A DNA stretch of 37,560 bases from assembly GCA_964389205.1 (NCBI GenBank), contig CAYMDH010000037.1:1-37560 (forward strand). The letters run 5' to 3'. The notes below the pieces were generated by a model that worked only from the letters and a program-made list of their open reading frames with translations, did no database searches and had not been told where the DNA came from. The position numbers and the translations under genes are program-made. The stretch comes from Leptobacterium sp964389205. Lineage in GTDB: Bacteria > Bacteroidota > Bacteroidia > Flavobacteriales > Flavobacteriaceae. Numbering within the stretch: position 1 is the first letter of the stretch; each line of letters begins with the position of its first letter. Of the stretch, positions 23,054 to 32,192 are shown in pieces.

Positions 23054-25117
23054 ATGAAATTTACGAATAGAACATTCTTAGTTTTCGGTCTTTTAGGAGC
23101 TTTTTCGTTGACTTCTTGTCAACAAGAAGCGAAGACAGAAGAAGAAGAAGGAGCTCCAGGTATTGTTTTGGAGAACATGGATACTTCAGTGAGTCCAAAA
23201 GAAGATTTTTACAATTATGTAAATGGAAATTGGGTAAAAAACACACAAATTCCTGACGAGAGAAGTATATGGGGCGGATTTAGTGTACTCAGAAAATCAA
23301 CAGATGCTGATATGCTTGAAATTCTTAAAACAACAAAAGAAGGAAATTTATATGCTCCCGAGACAGATCAGGCAAAAGCACTAATGATTTTTGCAACAGA
23401 ATTAGATACAACAGCTAGAGACGCAGCAGGAATTGAACCACTAAAAGCTGCTTTAGATAAAATTGCCAGTATTAATTCTGTAGAAGATTTTCAAAAAGCA
23501 TTTACTGAAAATGCTACTTTGGTATCGCAACCATTCTTTGGCCTAGCTGCGTTTTCAAACCCAAGTAACAGTGCTATAAACTCAGGTTATGTTACACCAG
23601 GAGGATTGGGATTACCAGATAGAGATTATTATACAAATACAGATGATGCTTCTAAAAAAATAAGATCGCAATATGTAGATCATATTACAATAATGCTTCA
23701 ATTTTTAGGAGATACAGAAGCAGAAGCCCGTGAGCAAGCTGAAACTATTTTAGCTTTTGAAACTAAATTAGCAACTCCTAGGTTAGATAAAGTAGCTAGT
23801 AGAGATTTTAGAAATTTCAACAATCCTAGATCATTAGATCAAATTCAAGAAATGATACCTGCTATTTCTTGGAAAAAAGCACTTAGTGATATTGGAATAA
23901 CTAAAAAAGTAGATACACTTATTGTAATGCAACCTGCATACATGGAAGTAGTTCAAAAAACCTTTGCAGAAGGAGATATAGCAACTTGGAAAACAGTAAT
24001 GCGTTGGGCTACACTTAATAGCGCAACAGGAATGCTAACTACAGAAATTGAAAAAGCAAATTGGGATTTCTACAGCAAAACATTAAGTGGAGCTAAAAAA
24101 CAACTCTCTGCAGATGAGCGAGCTTTAAGAACTGTAAACGGTACTGTAGGAGAAGCAGTTGGTCAATTATATGTAGATCAAATGTTCCCACCAGAAGCAA
24201 AAGAGAAAGCAGAGATAATGATTGCTAATGTTATAGCAGCCTATAAAGATAGAATCAAAGCATTAGATTGGATGGGTGATGAGACTAAACTAAAAGCGAT
24301 TGAAAAGCTAGACAAGTTCACAGTAAAAATAGGATACCCAGACAAGTGGAAAGATTATTCTTCATTAGAAGTAAAACCAGGAAACACTTATTATGATAAT
24401 ATGGTTGCTGTTTCTGAGTATGGATTAAAAGAAAACTTGAGCAAGATTAATGAGCCAGTAGATCGTGGTGAGTGGGGAATGTCTCCGCAAACAGTAAATG
24501 CTTATTTTAACCCATTCAATAATGAAATTGTATTTCCAGCAGCTATTTTACAACCACCTTTCTATAACTATAAGGCAGATGAAGCTGTAAATTATGGAGG
24601 TATAGGAGCTGTGATAGGACATGAAATTTCTCATGCTTTTGATGATAGTGGGGCTCGTTTTGATAGTGATGGAAACTTAAATAACTGGTGGTCTCCAGAA
24701 GATTTGGAAGCTTTTACAACCCGAGGAAATGCATTGGCAGAACAATATAGCGCTATTGAAGTATTAGATAGTGTTTATATTAATGGAAAATTTACGTTAG
24801 GAGAAAACATAGGTGATTTAGGTGGTGTTTTAGGTGCTTATGATGGGTTACAACGTTTCTTTAAAGATAGTGGAAGACCGGATGATATTGATGGACTAAC
24901 TGCAGAACAACGTTTCTTTATGAGTTGGGCAACAGTTTGGCGTACCTTAAGTCGTGATGAAGCTGTAAGTACACAAGTAAAAACAGATCCACACTCTCCA
25001 GGAAAAGTAAGAGCAATACAACCTTTATTGAATATAGATGCTTTTTATACAGCCTTTGATATTAAAGAAGGAGATGGAATGTATCTTGCACCAGAGAAGC
25101 GAGTACGAATCTGGTAG
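23054..25117 (+). CDS. pepO: M13-family metallopeptidase (PepO/neprilysin-like) lipoprotein
   Basis: A 687-residue zinc endopeptidase. The signal ends in a lipobox (LTSC, Cys about 23). The catalytic motif is GHEISHAFDDSGARFDSDGN (His-Glu-x-x-His near 522-526), with the third ligand in ENIGDLGG. NAYFNPFNNEIVFPAAILQPPFY is the conserved family block before it. The C-terminal tail APEKRVRIW keeps the final Trp. Family members cleave peptides of up to about 40 residues outside the cytoplasm. The gene ends at a strong intrinsic terminator. Confidence 0.95.
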   Translation: MKFTNRTFLVFGLLGAFSLTSCQQEAKTEEEEGAPGIVLENMDTSVSPKEDFYNYVNGNWVKNTQIPDERSIWGGFSVLRKSTDADMLEILKTTKEGNLYAPETDQAKALMIFATELDTTARDAAGIEPLKAALDKIASINSVEDFQKAFTENATLVSQPFFGLAAFSNPSNSAINSGYVTPGGLGLPDRDYYTNTDDASKKIRSQYVDHITIMLQFLGDTEAEAREQAETILAFETKLATPRLDKVASRDFRNFNNPRSLDQIQEMIPAISWKKALSDIGITKKVDTLIVMQPAYMEVVQKTFAEGDIATWKTVMRWATLNSATGMLTTEIEKANWDFYSKTLSGAKKQLSADERALRTVNGTVGEAVGQLYVDQMFPPEAKEKAEIMIANVIAAYKDRIKALDWMGDETKLKAIEKLDKFTVKIGYPDKWKDYSSLEVKPGNTYYDNMVAVSEYGLKENLSKINEPVDRGEWGMSPQTVNAYFNPFNNEIVFPAAILQPPFYNYKADEAVNYGGIGAVIGHEISHAFDDSGARFDSDGNLNNWWSPEDLEAFTTRGNALAEQYSAIEVLDSVYINGKFTLGENIGDLGGVLGAYDGLQRFFKDSGRPDDIDGLTAEQRFFMSWATVWRTLSRDEAVSTQVKTDPHSPGKVRAIQPLLNIDAFYTAFDIKEGDGMYLAPEKRVRIW

Positions 25118-25141
25118 ACAAAGAATGATGCAATACATAAT

Positions 25142-25176
25142 AAAAAAGGGAAACGTTAAAAACGCTTCCCTTTTTT
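25142..25176. terminator. Strong intrinsic terminator, probably bidirectional
   Basis: A 16-bp stem with one mismatch begins with A6GGGAA and ends with TTCCCT6 around an AAA loop. It lies between the convergent M13-peptidase and TPR genes and has a T-tract on both sides when read from either strand. Confidence 0.9.
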
Positions 25177-25200
25177 ATTATATGGTTTTACTGAAATAGA

Positions 25201-25911
25201 TTATTGTTTAGTTTCAGTAGCTTTTTCAGCTTCTTTTTTGCGATTCAATAGCGCTTGTCTACTAATTACAGCCAAATTAAAATTAGGTGCAATTTTTAAA
25301 GCCTCATCCATGATGGCTACTGCAGCGTCAATATCATCTTTATTGGTATTAAATGCAGCAAGTCCTTTTAGATAGGTAAAGCCAGCTTTTATAGGTACTT
25401 CATATGGATTTTGAGATTCATAATATCCATACTTCATATCATCTGTTGCATTTTGAATTCCGTATGCTATTTTTTCACTAGCACCAGGAATATCTCCAAG
25501 TTGTAATTTTAAATCTGCAACTTCATAAGCTATAAACGGATTTGATTTACGAACAAAAAGAGCTTCATATTGTTCTAAGGCTCTTTTAGGTTGATTTAAT
25601 GCTTTTAAGGAAACAGCTTTCACTTCTATTGCCAAATCAGAGTCAGTATCAGCTCGTTCAATTCCAATGGTATTAAGTGCTTGTAAATGCCTATTCCCAT
25701 TTGCATATAAATAAGCCAATGTATCTTTCCTTGCTTGAGAGGGTGATAATATATTTAAATGTGTAATTGCATCAATAATTCCCTGAACATCACCTTGCAA
25801 TCTCATTTGCTTATAATAGGCTTCATAATGAGATATTAAATCACTCTTATTTTGACCTTGAATAGTAGTAGTACCTATAAATAATAGGATTAAAAGTACT
25901 TTTTTTATCAT
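25201..25911 (-). CDS. Exported TPR-repeat protein
   Basis: A 236-residue protein with a Sec signal (residues 1-19, cleaving near IQG-QN). The mature region is helical with tetratricopeptide-like pairs, for example ALNQPKRALEQYEALFVRKS and ADLKLQLGDIPGASEKIAYG. TPR proteins of this kind scaffold envelope complexes or chaperone secreted proteins; no partner is evident. It is about 75 bases downstream of the YeeZ-like gene, and may belong to the same transcript. Confidence 0.75.
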   Translation of the reverse strand: MIKKVLLILLFIGTTTIQGQNKSDLISHYEAYYKQMRLQGDVQGIIDAITHLNILSPSQARKDTLAYLYANGNRHLQALNTIGIERADTDSDLAIEVKAVSLKALNQPKRALEQYEALFVRKSNPFIAYEVADLKLQLGDIPGASEKIAYGIQNATDDMKYGYYESQNPYEVPIKAGFTYLKGLAAFNTNKDDIDAAVAIMDEALKIAPNFNLAVISRQALLNRKKEAEKATETKQ

Positions 25912-25986
25912 AATTGTGTTTATTTTTTAAAAGTTTTCAAAATTATTAAAATAATTATAGATAACTCTTAAGATGATGCTAAAGCT

Positions 25987-26814
25987 TTATACTTCAGTAG
26001 TAAAAGAATAATCTAGAAGTGTTTCTACTTTGTTAGAGTTAATAATTTTCCCTTTAGATGGAGTAGAAGTATCAAATTCAGGGATAATCAAATTCATTTC
26101 TTTGGCTTTTTTAGTATAATAGTCCTCTTTTCGAGTATGATTTGGATATACTGCATTAAAACTTTCTCCCCAGATATCTTTATCAATTATCTTTTGAACA
26201 ATACCAATACAATCATTTAAGTGAATTAAATTAATGGGAGCATTGGGGTTTTTAACATTCTTCCTGCCTGATAAAAAATGAATAGGATGCCTGTCATTTC
26301 CAATTAATCCTCCAAATCTAACAATGGTAGTTTTAAAACTATTGCTTTCCTGTAATAACTGTTCAACACTCAAAATTTGTTTTCCGCTCTCAGTATCCGG
26401 AATTTGCAATGTTGCTTCAGTTATTATTGAATTTTTATCATTGGAATATACCGATGTACTACTTATAAATATGACTTTTTTTATAGTATGATTTTTAATT
26501 TCATGAATTAAAAGCTTAATTTTATTTACGTAATTTTCAATATTTTTCCCTCTTAATTTGGGTGGGATATTGATAATTATACAATCTGTGTTTTCTAAAA
26601 AAGCATCGATATCGCCTTCAATGTTTATTTCAGATAACAATACTGTATATGCTGAAATTCCAACATCAGATAGCATTTTTTTCTTTTCCTTAGACGTTGT
26701 AGATCCTTTTACAAAATATCCTTTTTCTATTAGAGAAGTAGCTAGTGGAAAACCAAACCATCCACAACCAATAATCGCAATTTTTTTAGTCAAGAGTCCA
26801 TGTTTTTTTAACAA
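25987..26814 (-). CDS. YeeZ-like NAD(P)-binding SDR-family protein
   Basis: A 275-residue Rossmann protein with the glycine motif IIGCGWFGFPLATSLIEKG (about 14-32). VIFISSTSVYS and the later FGGLIGNDRHPIHFLSGRK are typical of the YeeZ-like atypical SDR group. Members are putative NAD(P)-dependent oxidoreductases of unknown substrate; the classical YxxxK pair is not evident. The start at 26814 overlaps the end of the M28 gene by 29 bases; a TTG about seven codons later would shorten the overlap. The overlap implies coupled expression. Confidence 0.75.
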   Translation of the reverse strand: MLKKHGLLTKKIAIIGCGWFGFPLATSLIEKGYFVKGSTTSKEKKKMLSDVGISAYTVLLSEINIEGDIDAFLENTDCIIINIPPKLRGKNIENYVNKIKLLIHEIKNHTIKKVIFISSTSVYSNDKNSIITEATLQIPDTESGKQILSVEQLLQESNSFKTTIVRFGGLIGNDRHPIHFLSGRKNVKNPNAPINLIHLNDCIGIVQKIIDKDIWGESFNAVYPNHTRKEDYYTKKAKEMNLIIPEFDTSTPSKGKIINSNKVETLLDYSFTTEV

Positions 26815-29071
26815 TTATAGCATCATTTAAAACAAAAGGCATTGCAATTGTGTTTTCAGGACGTTTAGGAATAGAAAACAACGCATTGCTAAGCAAATCA
26901 TTTGAAGATTCAAATAAGGTAAGTTCTAAAGCACTATTAACAGGTATTTTTAATACAATCTCTGTGTAATCGTTATTGCTTATAAAATGAGTAACTAATC
27001 GATCTCTTCTCCTGGTATTGCTTAGAAAAGATTCTTCCAAAGAAACACCGTTAATGATACAAGATTCAATTTTAATTTCTTTATTGGTAAAGACATCCAT
27101 TCTATTTACATTTCTTTGAGGAGTAATGCACAATTCAATAAGCCTACTATCATTAATTATACTATCTTTTAATACTTGTATTTCTGGAGCTTTTATTTCT
27201 TTATATGGAGCATTGGTAATTAAAGAAAAACGAGTGCCGTATTTACTGCTTAATATAGAAGTGTCATCGGGCCCTTGTTGAGTATCTCCTATATATTGCT
27301 TCACCCAATCATCTAAATGATTGTCGTAGGTTGCCCATTGCGCTTTGTTTTTATCTACATCTAAAGTATATACCAAACTATTAGGCTTAGGCCTTTCTGA
27401 TGTAAAATTTGATTTTAAATGAGCAGTTATAAAAAAACCAATGGTAATCATAAAAGCTAACCAAGCCATTCTTCTTTTCTTTTTATAAAATCCAAAAATA
27501 GGAAGCGTTAGGCCAAAAATTAACACTGTAAATACCGTAGCTGCCACCAACATTTTTAATCCTAACCCAACAGGAAACATCTGAACAAAAGGCGTTAAAA
27601 TCCATAATCCAGGAATTGCAAGTAATACAAGTAGCAGAAGAGATGGTTTTTCTTGTTCAATCAAAATATAGAAGGAAACCAGTCCAGCTATCATAGGGAT
27701 AATAAAAAAACTAGCCCCTTTTAAATAAAAAGCAACTAACCCACATATCAATAACCAAAAGAATAATGGAGCAACTAATAAGTTTACTATTTTAATGTTT
27801 CGAAACCGATAATAAACCCAGAAACAAATCCCTATGCTTAAAGCTGTAAATGCAGCAATGTACCAATGCCCGTTATAAGTGAAACCATGTAAAATATCTT
27901 GATACCCTGGATATATGCTTTTTAAGAAATTCCAACTAATATATCCCAGAATAGAAGCACCTACAAGCGCAGATAAGAAAGGTAAAAACCCTTTGAGTAC
28001 ATCTTTTATAGATAGCTTTTCTTTTTTAATTCCATAACCAACTAAAACAAAAAACAACAATATAGCTGCAATAAGCATTGGATATATCCATGAGAAAGGA
28101 TAATATACCAAGCCAAAAACAGGAACATTAAAATAGATATAATCTTCAGCGCTTTCAAGGGTATTTAAATTTGCATTACTAAAATGAAAAAGCAATGGCA
28201 TCATATAGGTTCCTTGATGTTCTAAAGTGTTTTTGTCAAGATTTTCATAAGTATCTAATGATGTATGATAATCAAAATGATCATCAATAAAGGCAAAATT
28301 AAAGCCATTAATATTACCATCTTCTCTAAATACAGTAAGATCTGTATCATTAGGAAGCATCTTATAAATACTATATGCTAATGAATTTGCTACTGGATAT
28401 TTTGGATTGGCTTCGCTAAAAGCTTTTATAAGCTCTTTATTTCCACCATTAGTTTCTACAAGCATATAACTTGGCCCGCCGCTTCCCCTAGCTTCAAAGT
28501 TTAAGACAAGCCCTATGTCTTTTGCCCAAGGGTGTTTATTTACAAATAATTGCGCTCCATTTAATCCTAACTCTTCAGCATCTGTAAGAAGAATAATTAT
28601 ATCATTTTTAGGCGTTTTACCAGAAGCGATATATGCTCTAGCAGCTTCCAATATTGTTGCAACACCACTTCCAGCATCGCTGGCTCCAAAAGAAGAATGA
28701 GAACAACTATCATAATGAGATAACAATACCAAAGCCTTTCCTTGTTCAGTACCTTCTATTTTAGCAATAATATTAATTGCTTTACTTAAATTCCCCCAAT
28801 CACCTGCGGTATATCCTTCTTGGAGTGTTGTTTTTAGACCTAGGTCATTTAATTCTTTAATTATATAATCACGAACTTCTTTATGAACTTTTGTGCCTAC
28901 ATGATGCTCTTTTTGAGAAATAGCTTTTACATGTGTTAAGGCACGTTCTGTAGAAAATAATTGCTTGTCAACATCTAATAGGCTGTGCTGTTGGGGGATA
29001 AGTGCTATATAACTCCAATAAACAATAGCGGTAATAATAAATACAGAAATAATGGTGTGGAACCTTTGCAT
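26786..29071 (-). CDS. Membrane-bound M28-family metallopeptidase
   Basis: A 761-residue protein. An N-terminal helix (about 7-25) is followed by an M28 aminopeptidase domain with metal ligands His119 (LLSHYDSCSHSSFGASDAG), Asp132 and the DAEELG motif (Glu166 catalytic, Glu167 ligand). Residues about 325-560 form roughly eight membrane helices, and a soluble C-terminal domain of about 200 residues follows. This arrangement matches the bacterial ER-aminopeptidase-like (Fxna-type) M28 group. It probably releases N-terminal amino acids at the outer face of the inner membrane. It overlaps the YeeZ-like gene downstream. Confidence 0.92.
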   Translation of the reverse strand: MQRFHTIISVFIITAIVYWSYIALIPQQHSLLDVDKQLFSTERALTHVKAISQKEHHVGTKVHKEVRDYIIKELNDLGLKTTLQEGYTAGDWGNLSKAINIIAKIEGTEQGKALVLLSHYDSCSHSSFGASDAGSGVATILEAARAYIASGKTPKNDIIILLTDAEELGLNGAQLFVNKHPWAKDIGLVLNFEARGSGGPSYMLVETNGGNKELIKAFSEANPKYPVANSLAYSIYKMLPNDTDLTVFREDGNINGFNFAFIDDHFDYHTSLDTYENLDKNTLEHQGTYMMPLLFHFSNANLNTLESAEDYIYFNVPVFGLVYYPFSWIYPMLIAAILLFFVLVGYGIKKEKLSIKDVLKGFLPFLSALVGASILGYISWNFLKSIYPGYQDILHGFTYNGHWYIAAFTALSIGICFWVYYRFRNIKIVNLLVAPLFFWLLICGLVAFYLKGASFFIIPMIAGLVSFYILIEQEKPSLLLLVLLAIPGLWILTPFVQMFPVGLGLKMLVAATVFTVLIFGLTLPIFGFYKKKRRMAWLAFMITIGFFITAHLKSNFTSERPKPNSLVYTLDVDKNKAQWATYDNHLDDWVKQYIGDTQQGPDDTSILSSKYGTRFSLITNAPYKEIKAPEIQVLKDSIINDSRLIELCITPQRNVNRMDVFTNKEIKIESCIINGVSLEESFLSNTRRRDRLVTHFISNNDYTEIVLKIPVNSALELTLFESSNDLLSNALFSIPKRPENTIAMPFVLNDAIIVKKTWTLD

Positions 29072-29195
29072 TTTAGAAATTTTATCTCATAAAAATATGA
29101 AATTCACATTCTTTAACAGATATTATTGGCTGTTTTTTTATTAAAAACCATAATAAATACGTAACTTTAGTAATTAACCAAAAAAATATAACGTT

Positions 29196-29654
29196 ATGGG
29201 AATCAAAAGTTTTCAAGGAGCTAGAGAGAAGGTAAAGAAAATTAATGCCCCATTACTAGTGGAAGATTATATGACAAAAAAACTAATTACTTTTCATCCA
29301 GAACAATCTGTTTTGGAAGTGATGGAGTTATTTACAAAATATAATATATCGGGAGGCCCTGTAGTAAATAATGCGAATGAATTAATTGGTATTATCTCTG
29401 AAGCAGATTGTATGAAACAAATATCAGAAAGTCGTTATTTTAATATGCCCATATTAGATAAAAGTGTTGAACGTTTTATGACTAAAGGAGTAGAAACTAT
29501 TCCTCATGATACTAATATATTTGATGCTGCATGTACTTTTTACAGTAATAACAGAAGAAGACTCCCTGTTTTAAAAGATGGGAAGATGGTAGGACAAATA
29601 AGTAGAAAAGATATTGTTGTAGCTGCCTTAAAATTGAGCAGTCAAAGTTGGTAA
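29196..29654 (+). CDS. CBS-pair domain protein
   Basis: A 152-residue cytoplasmic protein made almost entirely of two CBS motifs: VEDYMTKKLITFHPEQSVLEVMELFTKYNISGGPVVN (about 22-60) and VERFMTKGVETIPHDTNIFDAACTFYSNNRRRLPVL (about 91-127), each followed by the usual GxISxxD-type strand (LIGIISEAD; MVGQISRKD). CBS pairs bind adenine nucleotides and act as energy or ligand sensors. No effector domain is attached. It stands alone, convergent with the zinc-ribbon gene with only 2 bases between the stops. Confidence 0.9.
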   Translation: MGIKSFQGAREKVKKINAPLLVEDYMTKKLITFHPEQSVLEVMELFTKYNISGGPVVNNANELIGIISEADCMKQISESRYFNMPILDKSVERFMTKGVETIPHDTNIFDAACTFYSNNRRRLPVLKDGKMVGQISRKDIVVAALKLSSQSW

Positions 29655-29656
29655 AT

Positions 29657-30007
29657 TTACCGTTCTCTTTTTACAATCATATAATAATCATTATCCAAAG
29701 GTAAATACCCAAAGTCATACAAAAAATAATAGGTAGCCCCATTTTTTGTAATGTATAGATTTGTGAAATATTCAAAATCAAAACCTTTATCGAGTAATCT
29801 GTTTTTAGAAATCCGGGTCTTGGCTTCTGGGTTTAAAGTGCCTAAAATTCTATAGTTTTTACGCAACCTATTATTAATATTTCTTACTAGGTTTTTACTG
29901 TCTTTATTAATTTTATTATTGTAAGAATTTCTACAGTAGTCTGAACAGAATTTTTTATCTATTCGTCCTACAATAACTTCATCACATTCAAGACAGGTAC
30001 GTTTCAT
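29657..30007 (-). CDS. Small zinc-ribbon protein of unknown function
   Basis: A 116-residue basic protein. Cys5, Cys8, Cys21 and Cys25 (CLECDE, then FCSDYCRNSYNNK) form a C-x2-C...C-x3-C zinc-ribbon or treble-clef site at the N-terminus. The rest is Lys/Asn/Tyr-rich, with a C-terminal beta-rich NGATYYFLYDFGYLPL segment. It looks like the conserved hypothetical zinc-ribbon proteins seen in Flavobacteria. Its ATG overlaps the stop of the 76-aa relic by one base (TAATG), so it is translated from the same operon mRNA. Confidence 0.7.
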   Translation of the reverse strand: MKRTCLECDEVIVGRIDKKFCSDYCRNSYNNKINKDSKNLVRNINNRLRKNYRILGTLNPEAKTRISKNRLLDKGFDFEYFTNLYITKNGATYYFLYDFGYLPLDNDYYMIVKRER

Positions 30008-30237
30008 TATCTATAACTTTTATCTACAATACTATTCTCATCTTTGGTTTTCTTAAGAGGTGTATTGATCCAATATATATCATTATTTTGAATATTAAGT
30101 ACTTTGTTTTTTGATAATGGTATTTTTTTATCTATAAAAAGATTTTTCTTTTTGATTTGTATCGTAGCAAATACAATAGGATTTTTAGTTCGTTTATCTA
30201 TTATTTGATTGAATAATAAATTGTATTTTGTTTTCAT
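30007..30237 (-). pseudogene. Internally deleted 76-aa copy of the adjacent 640-aa protein
   Basis: The 76-residue product aligns with both ends of the protein encoded just upstream. FNQIIDKRTKNPIVFATIQI corresponds to INSQILDKGTKEAVLFATIRL near that protein's residue 32. KIPLSKNKVLNIQNNDIYWINTPLK corresponds to TPISENRVLNIEDDNLYWINSPLK near its C-terminus. More than 550 residues between are absent and the signal peptide is lost. It therefore looks like a tandem duplicate that lost its middle while keeping frame. It still has an ATG start and a stop coupled to the zinc-ribbon gene, so it may persist as a translation link or a small cytoplasmic peptide. Confidence 0.7.
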
Positions 30238-30245
30238 AATCGAAA

Positions 30246-32168
30246 TTATTTCTTTCTTTTTTTAGCTTTTCCCTTTTTGATTTTTAGAGGAGAATTAATC
30301 CAATAAAGATTATCATCTTCTATATTAAGGACTCTATTTTCAGAAATAGGTGTTGTTTTTTTCATAAAGAAAAAGCTTCTGGGAAGTTCTTTAGAAGGGA
30401 ATACTTTTTGAACAAAAAGCTCTCTAAATTGATCTACTGTTTTACGAGTAATCTTTCCAATTTTTCTACCATTGGTATCTTTTATATTATTTAGCTTATA
30501 ATCAAGCCCTATGAGTTCATCACTAGATTTTTCATTCTTGATTTTATCTAATATTGAATTTGTACCCACAATTATTTTTATAGTGTTCTTATCTAATAGC
30601 TCAATATTTTTAATGCTAATGGTTTGATCTTTAAATGACAATTCATAATTTTTTGTTCTGGGCGCAGTAACAGGATTTAAAATAGTATTAAAGCGTATTA
30701 TAAAAACATTCTCATCTTTTTCATAAATTAGATTTTCTACCTTAGTATTTGCAGAATTTATACTTGCAGGAACAATGTTGTTAAAAGAAAGTTTAACGTT
30801 GTTTAAAATGGTGTTGCTTTCTTTTTTTGCAGCCTTTGGAAGATCATTTTCTTCTAACAGTAAACGTACACTTTTAGGGCTCCTTAACTCAACTTCTTTA
30901 ATCTTTAACGTTTTTTTCTTATAGGTAAGTTTATAGTTTTTTAATCGTAAAGCACTCTCTATATTTAAAGAGTTGTTAAAAGAAAACGTAATTGTATTTT
31001 CTGTGTCATTAAATACAATATCATTTACTTTAAAATCTTTACGACTTCGTATTTTAAAAATATTATTAAAAGAAATATAATTGAGATACATCGTGTTTCC
31101 CAACCTCGAGTATTCCAATTTCACAGTAAAAAAAGGGTCTTTACTTCTAGAGTACTTTGGGACTCGAGTATTATAAACTTCAAGTTTTTTTTGTCGAAAA
31201 CCAGCGTATTCAAACTTATGGATAGCATAATTCTCTTGTTCTATATAAAGCTCTCCTTCTGCATAAAAAGTAGCACCAAAAAGTTCGTCTCTGGTTATAA
31301 ACTTTATTCTATATAATGAAATGTCATCTAGTCGTACTATACCTAACAATGAAAAAAAGTGATGAGTAGTAAAATTATCTTTAAGTGTGTTTACCGCAGA
31401 AAAAGTATTAATCGTAAAATTACGGATAGGGTTGTGAGCATTTAAAATGCTGAGTTCATTTCCACCAAAGGCACTAAGACGAGCATTTTCGATATATTTT
31501 TTACGTCTATTATCATAAGCAATGGCGGTGGTACTATCAACTCTAAAATCAAGATTTCTTTTGTATTGAAAAATTTTAGCTTGATTAGCATTGTCATTAT
31601 ATTGACTAGTTTGGAACCCCCCATCAAAGATCTCAATTAGTGCCTCATTTAAGTTTACGTATTCGTCTTTTTCAATTTGATAATCTCTATAATACGTAGC
31701 ATAAGAATGCGGCCTTTTGGGGTAATTTAAAGGGATATTTGCAATTGCTTTTTTTACAATATTTTCTGGTGATATAGAAGAGGTACTTTTCTTTTTCTTT
31801 TTATTACCAAAAAGAACAACTTCAGACAAAGCTTCAACAGTAGGTTCTAAGAGAATAATATTTATTTTTTTCTCATTCAAAAACCGCAAAGGAACTTCTT
31901 TATTTTTAAACCCAATAGAAGAAATAAGTAAGGTGTCATTTGCTATTCTATATTTTCTTGGAATTCTAAAATAACCATCTTCATCTGCGATGGTTCCTAC
32001 TTGTGCATTTTTTAATCGAATAGTCGCAAACAAAACGGCCTCTTTTGTGCCTTTGTCTAGTATTTGAGAATTAATAGTGTTGTTTTCTTGTGCATTAAGG
32101 TGCCAACTAAAAGGCATCAACAACATTATTAAAATAGTAAGTATGGTAAGTTTCTTCAAAAGCATCAT
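30246..32168 (-). CDS. Carboxypeptidase-like regulatory domain outer-envelope protein (DUF5686-like)
   Basis: A 640-residue exported protein. The signal peptide covers about residues 1-26 (ends LNA-QE). Residues about 32-110 are a carboxypeptidase-D regulatory-like beta domain (INSQILDKGTKEAVLFATIRL, then TIADEDGYFRIP). The following region, with SPENIVKKAIANIPLNYPKRP and HSYATYYRDYQIE, resembles DUF5686-type Bacteroidetes proteins. Between about 385 and 555 two similar beta-repeats occur (LRLKNYKLTYKKKTLKIKEVEL and PRTKNYELSFKDQTISIKNIEL). Such proteins are envelope-located in Bacteroidetes; the precise job is unknown. It is followed after 8 bases by a tiny relic of itself. Confidence 0.75.
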   Translation of the reverse strand: MMLLKKLTILTILIMLLMPFSWHLNAQENNTINSQILDKGTKEAVLFATIRLKNAQVGTIADEDGYFRIPRKYRIANDTLLISSIGFKNKEVPLRFLNEKKINIILLEPTVEALSEVVLFGNKKKKKSTSSISPENIVKKAIANIPLNYPKRPHSYATYYRDYQIEKDEYVNLNEALIEIFDGGFQTSQYNDNANQAKIFQYKRNLDFRVDSTTAIAYDNRRKKYIENARLSAFGGNELSILNAHNPIRNFTINTFSAVNTLKDNFTTHHFFSLLGIVRLDDISLYRIKFITRDELFGATFYAEGELYIEQENYAIHKFEYAGFRQKKLEVYNTRVPKYSRSKDPFFTVKLEYSRLGNTMYLNYISFNNIFKIRSRKDFKVNDIVFNDTENTITFSFNNSLNIESALRLKNYKLTYKKKTLKIKEVELRSPKSVRLLLEENDLPKAAKKESNTILNNVKLSFNNIVPASINSANTKVENLIYEKDENVFIIRFNTILNPVTAPRTKNYELSFKDQTISIKNIELLDKNTIKIIVGTNSILDKIKNEKSSDELIGLDYKLNNIKDTNGRKIGKITRKTVDQFRELFVQKVFPSKELPRSFFFMKKTTPISENRVLNIEDDNLYWINSPLKIKKGKAKKRKK

Positions 32169-32192
32169 TAAACGCTATTTTTTAGTATTACT

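Noticed and set aside
29101..29195. Bacteroidetes promoter (TTG and TAACTTTA) before the CBS gene
   Set aside because: The -7-like element exists at 29162-29169 but the nearest good TTG is too far upstream (about 33 bases) for normal spacing.
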